The translations under genes were made by a program, and so were the position numbers. The notes beneath the pieces were generated by a model. That model was not told where the DNA came from. It ran no database searches and was given only the letters and a program-made list of their open reading frames with translations. Shown in pieces: positions 58,094 through 64,000 of a stretch of 64,000 nucleotides of DNA. Source of the DNA: Panonychus citri (taxonomy: Eukaryota > Arthropoda > Arachnida > Trombidiformes > Tetranychidae); assembly GCF_014898815.1 (NCBI RefSeq), contig NW_026515524.1:62001-126000 (forward strand), written 5' to 3'. How positions within the stretch are numbered: the first letter of the stretch is position 1; each line of letters starts with the position of its first letter.

Positions 58094-59176
58094 TTAATGG
58101 TGATTTATGTATCTAGAATTAAATTTTTTGGTTGTTGGAAATTTGGAGGGAAATTTTGGCCAGTTTGGATCATTTTGTAGAACTGGTCTAAACTGAATTA
58201 AATTGAAAATGGGTTCATCGTCATTACCATTGATGGGAACTGATTGAGTAGTGGTAGTAATTATAATTGGAGCTTTAGATGTTGTAGTTGATGTTAATTT
58301 GATTGTTGTTGGTGGATCAAAAGGCTTAAATGTAGGTTGAGCCTGAAAGAAATTAAATGTATAAAAAAAATGTTACTTTTTGAGCCGAAAAAATATCTCC
58401 AAATGATCAATGTTAATGGTCAATACCTGAGTTGGTTTATTGTTTATGATGTCAAAATAATCCTCTTCCCATGGTAAAGGTGAATAAGTTGTTCCTAAAG
58501 TTGATGTTGGTGTTGGTGTTGTTGTAGATGAAATAATTGTTGATGGTTTGTTAGTAGTAGAACTGGTAACTTTGATCATCTCAGGAGTTTTCCATGTTGA
58601 TGAGCTTGTAATCGTATTGGTCGTTGATAATTTAGTCGTTGTTATTGGATGAGTTGAACCTTCAGTTATAATATATGGTGTCCTCCAGGTCGATGGTCCT
58701 GTAATCAGAGTGAGTGTTGAATTTGATTTAACTGTTGTAAATAATTGCCAAGAATCGTCTTCCCAGGGAAGTAAACTTACAGTTGATGAAATCGGAGTTG
58801 ACGTTATTGTTGTTGATTGGGAAGATGGTGATGGTGATAAAGAAGATGAAGTTGATGAAGTTAATAATTCAGATGAAGTTGAAGATTTGGTTGTTTCTGG
58901 TTGTCTTTCTGTTACATAACCAATTTCTGGATCATCTTCCCATGGGAGTAAAGATGGAGATCTAAGTGCTGGACTAATTAATTTACCTCCAGAATCTTTA
59001 TTATCACCATTGATTGGAAAACGGTCACTGTTAATTGCTTCCTTAAATGGATCATATCTTGAGCCAATATGATAATCTCCTTGTCGAGGTGAAATTAATT
59101 GCTTTGAGGTTGGTAAAGCTTGAGAAATATTGAACACAATACTCAAGAGAAAAACAATTAAACAATTTTCCATCAC
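58094..59176 (-). CDS. Secreted Ser/Thr-rich protein with three LPWE(D/E)D repeats
   Basis: Coding exons 59176-58427 and 58342-58094, phase 0, about 332 aa. Signal peptide MMENCLIVFLLSIVFNISQA. A non-repetitive N-terminal part (QGDYHIGSRYDPFKEAINSD) is followed by mucin-like Ser/Thr tracts. Three spaced copies of a short motif: SLLPWEDDPEIGYV, SLLPWEDDSWQLFT and SPLPWEEDYFDIIN. Two further copies of a WRTP/WKTP-E-type motif (TWRTPYI, TWKTPEM) lie between copies 2 and 3. The C-terminus ends in a Lys/Pro-rich stretch. Probably an O-glycosylated secreted protein; family unknown. An acceptor lies just before the ATG, so the 5' UTR is spliced. Confidence 0.7.
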
Positions 59177-60268
59177 TGAAATATGTTTACCTATCGATCA
59201 AAATTAAGTGATTAATGGTTATATTGTTTGGGTAGGAATAAAATAAATTATGAATAAAATACCAAGTTGGCAAAAATTATGGTTGAATCTACAATCCTTT
59301 GATCACTTATGGTAGCTCTCTCTCTCTATTGGTAAAAATGGAGGTGGACAGATAGAAAATCACATCAAACTGAGAGACAATTAACTGTCATAACTTTGAT
59401 TGTTAATTTTTAAGTGACTGAGAAAAACAAAACAATCAAACAATTGGAATTTGAATATCATCAGAAATTGGTGGTAGACAATCATTTCCACCAACTTATA
59501 TCATGTAAAGGTATCAATGGGCGATACATGACAAAGAGAAAAGGTAACCATGGACTGTCCATCATTTGTCAGTAAAATATTCAAGATATTGTCAAACAAT
59601 TAGAATACAACTGAAAAAGTGTAACAATAATTGTTTCAAATAAGAAACAATAACATACAATTAATAGTAAACAAAGGGCTAAAAGGGACCTAAAAACGGG
59701 AAAACCTTCAAAGTAGAGAAAAACAAACAGCAATTGGATTCCGCTTACAGATGGAAGAAAAACTCAACTGATAATAATCCTAATTAACAATTAAAAAAGA
59801 ATCAAAATACCAAAAATTAGTAAATTACTGAAGAAAAATAAACAAAATTAAACAAAAAAAAAGATACAGTTACCAGAGATTGACCATGAAAGTTGACTGG
59901 TCATTGAAACGTTGATCACGAGATGAATTTTCTAGATGATTCACGGAACTAAATGTTTATCAATTTTCACTTATAATTGATGATTTAACTGACAGAGAAT
60001 TAATTAGATATTAATTGTTATATAAATCGAGTTATATAATCAACGATTTAAACTCAGAAGAGAAAAAAAATCATTCGAATATCAAATGGAACAAATTCTC
60101 TCACCAGATGTCAGCACATTTGTTTTTCTTTTTTCAATTTTCTTTTTTTTCTCTGGAAAAATCTCGTGTCTTTATTTACAATTTATTCTTGAGTTTAAAT
60201 TAATAGTTAATTAGTTGTCAGAGAATTTCAGTTGGTAAAAGTTTGTCATTCTAATTCCAATTAGTGTA
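59177..60268. other. Divergent intergenic region
   Basis: Between the divergent LPWEDD-repeat gene and CacyBP. AT-rich promoter space with no coding frame. Confidence 0.45.
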
Positions 60269-61285
60269 ATGGATCCGAAAGAATTGGAAAATGTAAGTAG
60301 TTTCTATACAATTTGGTTCAATAATTTTCTTCATGTGGTTTGTTTTGAATTTTTTTCTTCTCTTTGTTTTCTTTCATTATTTAATCAACTCTTTTCATCC
60401 ATTTTGTGTATCGGTTGATTGTTTTAAATTTGCACTTTTTTCAATTCTAATTGATTCTCATTGTGTTAGACTCATTTGTTACCCTTTCTTATTTCTCCTG
60501 ATTGATAACCTCCCTCTCTCTGTTTTTTTCTTGTTTCTATTTTGTTTTCTATTGTTTTAAATGCAAAAACAATCTAATCAATTTTTTCTCTCTCTCTCCA
60601 TTGTTTACTTTTCTTTCTCTCTCTTTTAAATATATTTCTCTTTGTTTGTTCACAGGTTGAATTGGATTACATTGAAGTGAAAAGTATTCTTGACAATCAT
60701 GTAACCAGAGAATCAACGAGAAAATTGTTAATTAATGAGCTTTCAAGATTGGAAAATTTAAAGAAATCATTGGCATCTAAAGAAGTTAAAAAAATCTCTG
60801 TTCCAACACTATCAGAGACTGAATTAACTTCGGTGACAAATTTTGCTTGGGATCAAAGTGACAAATTTATAAAGATTTATCTCTCCCTGGACACCATAAA
60901 GGAACCATTTGAAGATGAACAGATTAAGTTAACATTTGCCGATGAAAATTCTGTTAAAGTAATTTTTGGTCGCTATAAATTCACCCTGACCAAACTATCA
61001 GATAAATTAAACACCCAAGAAAGTTACTTCAAACGAACCAAATCAAAGATCATATTATACTTGAAGAAAAAGAAAGAAGGAAATTGGTCCAACATCCAAT
61101 ACAGTAAACCAGTGACAGTAGTCGACGAAAAGGAAAGACCTGATGATAATGCTGACCCATCGGCGACACTTATGAGCTTGATGAAGAAAATGTACCAAGA
61201 AGGTGATGACGAGATGAAAAGGACAATCGCCAAATCTTGGTATGAGGCCCAGCAAAAGAAAGAGAGTGATATTGACCTTCCCTAG
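60269..61285 (+). CDS. CACYBP: Calcyclin-binding protein / Siah-interacting protein
   Basis: Two coding exons, 60269-60292 (only MDPKELEN) and 60656-61285, phase 0; 217 aa. An N-terminal helical Siah-binding region (~5-60) is followed by the CS domain (~68-150), which starts FAWDQSDKFIKIYLSL (human YGWDQSDKFVKIYITL). The SGS-type C-terminus has DPSATLMSLMKKMYQEGDD and EMKRTIAKSWYEAQ (human DDMKRTINKAWVES). An adaptor linking Siah E3 ligase and Skp1 to beta-catenin turnover, binding S100 proteins in vertebrates. Close to family length (human 228). Confidence 0.95.
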
Positions 61286-64000
61286 TGGACACAAAGGGTA
61301 GGGACATTGTTACCCTTTTCCATTTCCATTTTGCCAAATTTTCTCAATCCCTTCAATCTACATTCTACTTCCTAATCCTACTGTCGTTTAATGAGCCCTT
61401 CAAACCATTTTCCATCTTTAATTGTAACTGATTGATCAATTGATTATTTGTAATTTTCTCGAAAGAAAATCTTTTGGTTTAAATTGTTTCAATCTGATTA
61501 CATTTAAATAACAAATTTCTTTCTTTTTTCAAAACATCCAACTAATCAATCATTTAATCTGTAATTCTCACCTTTCTAATGATAATCTTAATTTGCTTAT
61601 TGTTTACACTTTAATTACTGATTACTCGTTGATAATCAAAGCGAGAAAACGTCAATTGAGACAAATAAGTTTTTCGTTGAAACGAAAGTTTCACTAGAGA
61701 AAAACAAATTACAATTCTTATTGAATTTCATTCACAAAAATTGCTTCTAATTTGTCGATTACGAAACAAACAATTTAGTGCAACTTTTAAATGAGAATTT
61801 AACTCCAATCAAAATCTATTCTAAAGTGAATTAATTCTCACAATCAAATGAAAACAACTTCTTCGCAAGATTAGTTTGATTTACCTTCTCATCATTGAGA
61901 TACACAAGGGTAAAGATTTAAAGTGAATACGATTAACTAAATTGAATTGTTTTTCTTTACCATTGGAAAAAAAATGAGAAACTAACAATTTAATAATCAT
62001 TGGAGTGATTTAGTAAATTAAATTTGTTCAAGTGAATAAAGAAGACAAAAAGATGAGGATAAACAACAACAACAACAACAACAAAATCAAGTGAGATATT
62101 AATTGTCTCTCCATGAGTGATAAATAACAATGATAAAAATTTACTGGACAATGAGAAAAGTGTTATGATTAACCAAGCGATTTATTTTCATCCAAAGTAA
62201 TCTCATTTATCGTGGTTTTTAAACAACAACAATTAAGGATAGTTAAAGACAAAACATCAACAATATCATTAATGTTAAGGATGCGAAGAGATGAAAAATC
62301 AACCAACAATGAAAAACACTCACAGGGCCTGAGAAGATGATCATGAAATAATGAATAATTTGCTATACAAAAAAAAAGATAACCAGGTAAATCCATCAAG
62401 AGAGAGAGAGAGAGAGAGAGAGAGATTGGAATAAATCATTTCCACATAATCATCTCAGGAAACTCGTTATTTTATTGTTGCCAAAAAGAAAACAATAAAA
62501 TTACCTGAATTCAACTACCTGGGTTCTTTTCATCATCAGAATAATCATCATTTACCAGCAAGTGAATGATTTAAATGATGATGATGATGATGAAAAAGAG
62601 GTAATTCTTTTGTTGAATTTTCACCGTTGGAATCAAATTGATGATTAAATATCAAAATGATAAGCAAAAGGTATAAGAGAAACAAAGAAAATTGATGAAA
62701 GAAAATTTGAATTAGATGAACCTTTTTGCTCTTCATCATCTTCCTATTTTTTTTTCTATTTCACCATCACCGAAGAACAACTTCTCTTTCAATTCTTCTT
62801 TCCTCATCTTCTTCTTTTACACCGAGTGGGTGTTTTCATCATGAATATACATCAACAACCTCATCTCACCAACAGACAATTGAGTAAGAATCAGAAATTC
62901 TGGCAATCAATGTTGATTATCAGGTAGAAGGTGAGATAATATGAGTATCTATTTGTGTGAAAATTTGATGCATTACTGGTTATCGGTTTTGAAAGAACAT
63001 GTAAAATGAGCATCTTCATCCGCATCTTCCGAAAGGTCATCTTGACTTTTCCAATTCTCTTTCACATCTTCTCAGGTCAACAAAGCAACAACAATGATAA
63101 CGATTCCTTTTTGGGTCTATTTATTTACCTTTTTTTTTTCCTTACTTTAAAGAATTAATATATTTTCAATGTTATCACCTTATTCAATCATATGAATCAC
63201 ATTGAAACATAATATTGTAATCATGAAAGAAGATAACAATAACAATAACATCTTATTTATCTTCCATTATCTTTTTCATTCTAATTCTCATCCTATTCTT
63301 ATTTTGATATTTTCTTGAGTAAAAAAGAAAACATCATTTTTGAAGATGAAGAAGAAAAAAATTCTGAAGAAAAGAAATTTTTTCCTCCATGAGAAAGATA
63401 AAAGTATATCAATAGGTAATCATGTTTTCTATTAGATTCTGATGATGAACATGATGATAACAAAGAGACTCTCTCTCTCTCTCTAACCTTGACATGATGT
63501 AACGTTATCATTAAAGCGATGATGATGATTAACGATAATCATGTTGCTATTTACTAGGTTAACATTTAACTCTGTGATGGGATTGGGATTAAGGTTGATT
63601 TGTTTGGGTAACAATTAAATTGCCAATGTTTAAATGAAGGATAACAAACAACAATTATTAACAATGGATTTGTGTTCATTCAGATGATACCTTGATTATC
63701 ACAATTAACTTTGAATAGTTGAACATTGACAAACTATTTGACATTATAAATGATACAATGATGGATAACAAATTAAATTGTCAAAAAATATTAACAGTAA
63801 TCATCAAGACTATTACAACAATATAATAAACAGTTGACTATAATTTAAAAGTATCAATTAAAATTTGCTTTAAATGTTTAATAACTAAACTTTGGTCATC
63901 TTAATTGTTATTGGAGTTTTTTTCACCAAATAAATTAAATTATTACTTTGTTTTCATTCAATTCTGACCATGAATGAGAAAAAACAAAAGTGTCAACAAT
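61286..64000. other. Gene-free 3' end of window
   Basis: 3' flank of CacyBP, then AT-rich DNA with ATC/GAT and GA microsatellites. Short frames here look like chance. No RNA gene recognised. Confidence 0.5.
62401..62426. repeat. (AG)n microsatellite
   Basis: About 13 uninterrupted AG units. Confidence 0.85.

Noticed and set aside
60333..60560. Phe/Leu-rich + strand frame
   Set aside because: Lies in the CacyBP intron polypyrimidine tract.
1..64000. CRISPR arrays, bacterial operons, rRNA genes, complete tRNA genes
   Set aside because: None seen; tandem repeats are simple microsatellites and the genes are spliced eukaryotic ones.

Overview
The window is eukaryotic: AT-rich DNA with short GT..AG introns, spliced housekeeping genes, and long gene-free stretches. 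The conserved proteins (UBTF-like, PLRG1, PEX3, prolyl oligopeptidase, LYAR, CacyBP) are animal. Overall style (small introns, many secreted low-complexity proteins, TATCGATA promoter words) fits an arthropod. A mite is my best guess, but the sequence alone does not prove it.

Layout. 29-1012 and 13762-14696 are two tandem paralogous genes for a small secreted Cys-containing protein; their first three coding exons have identical lengths (79, 118, 134 nt). Between them sits a roughly 11.9 kb Polinton/Maverick (about 1243-13126) with ~150 bp terminal inverted repeats and a TTTAAA-like target duplication. Then come a UBTF-like HMG-box gene (15329-17503, +), PLRG1 (18019-19441, -) and PEX3 (20907-22662, +). 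A 23 kb gene-free tract follows (22663-45762), then a two-exon secreted low-complexity gene (45763-50501, +), prolyl oligopeptidase in 12 exons (51087-54262, -), an unrecognised Ser-rich protein (55292-55870, -), LYAR (56319-57617, -), a secreted Thr/Ser-rich protein with three LPWE(D/E)D repeats (58094-59176, -) and CacyBP/SIP (60269-61285, +). The last 2.7 kb has no gene.

The Polinton is the remarkable part. The + strand carries a TBP-like gene and protein-primed DNA polymerase B. The - strand carries packaging ATPase, three small or unknown proteins, integrase with a five-AT-hook tail, two penton-like genes, a pX/pVI-like basic protein, major capsid protein and adenovirus-type protease. 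The first + strand gene encodes a complete, intronless two-repeat TATA-binding-protein core (166 aa), which I do not know as a Polinton gene. Independently, 9 of 12 element genes have a TATA box (mostly TATATAAAG or AATATAAAG) within about 60 nt upstream of the ATG. In four cases the TAA inside that TATA box is the stop codon of the preceding gene. A TATAAAAG word also lies at both extreme ends of the element. I read this as a candidate self-encoded transcription-initiation module: the element's own TBP plus uniform TATA promoters.

Polymerase, capsid, penton-like and integrase frames are broken in several places, so this copy is probably dead as a transposon or virus. The TBP-like gene, protease, ATPase and four other frames remain open. 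Broken genes are described only; none is reconstructed.
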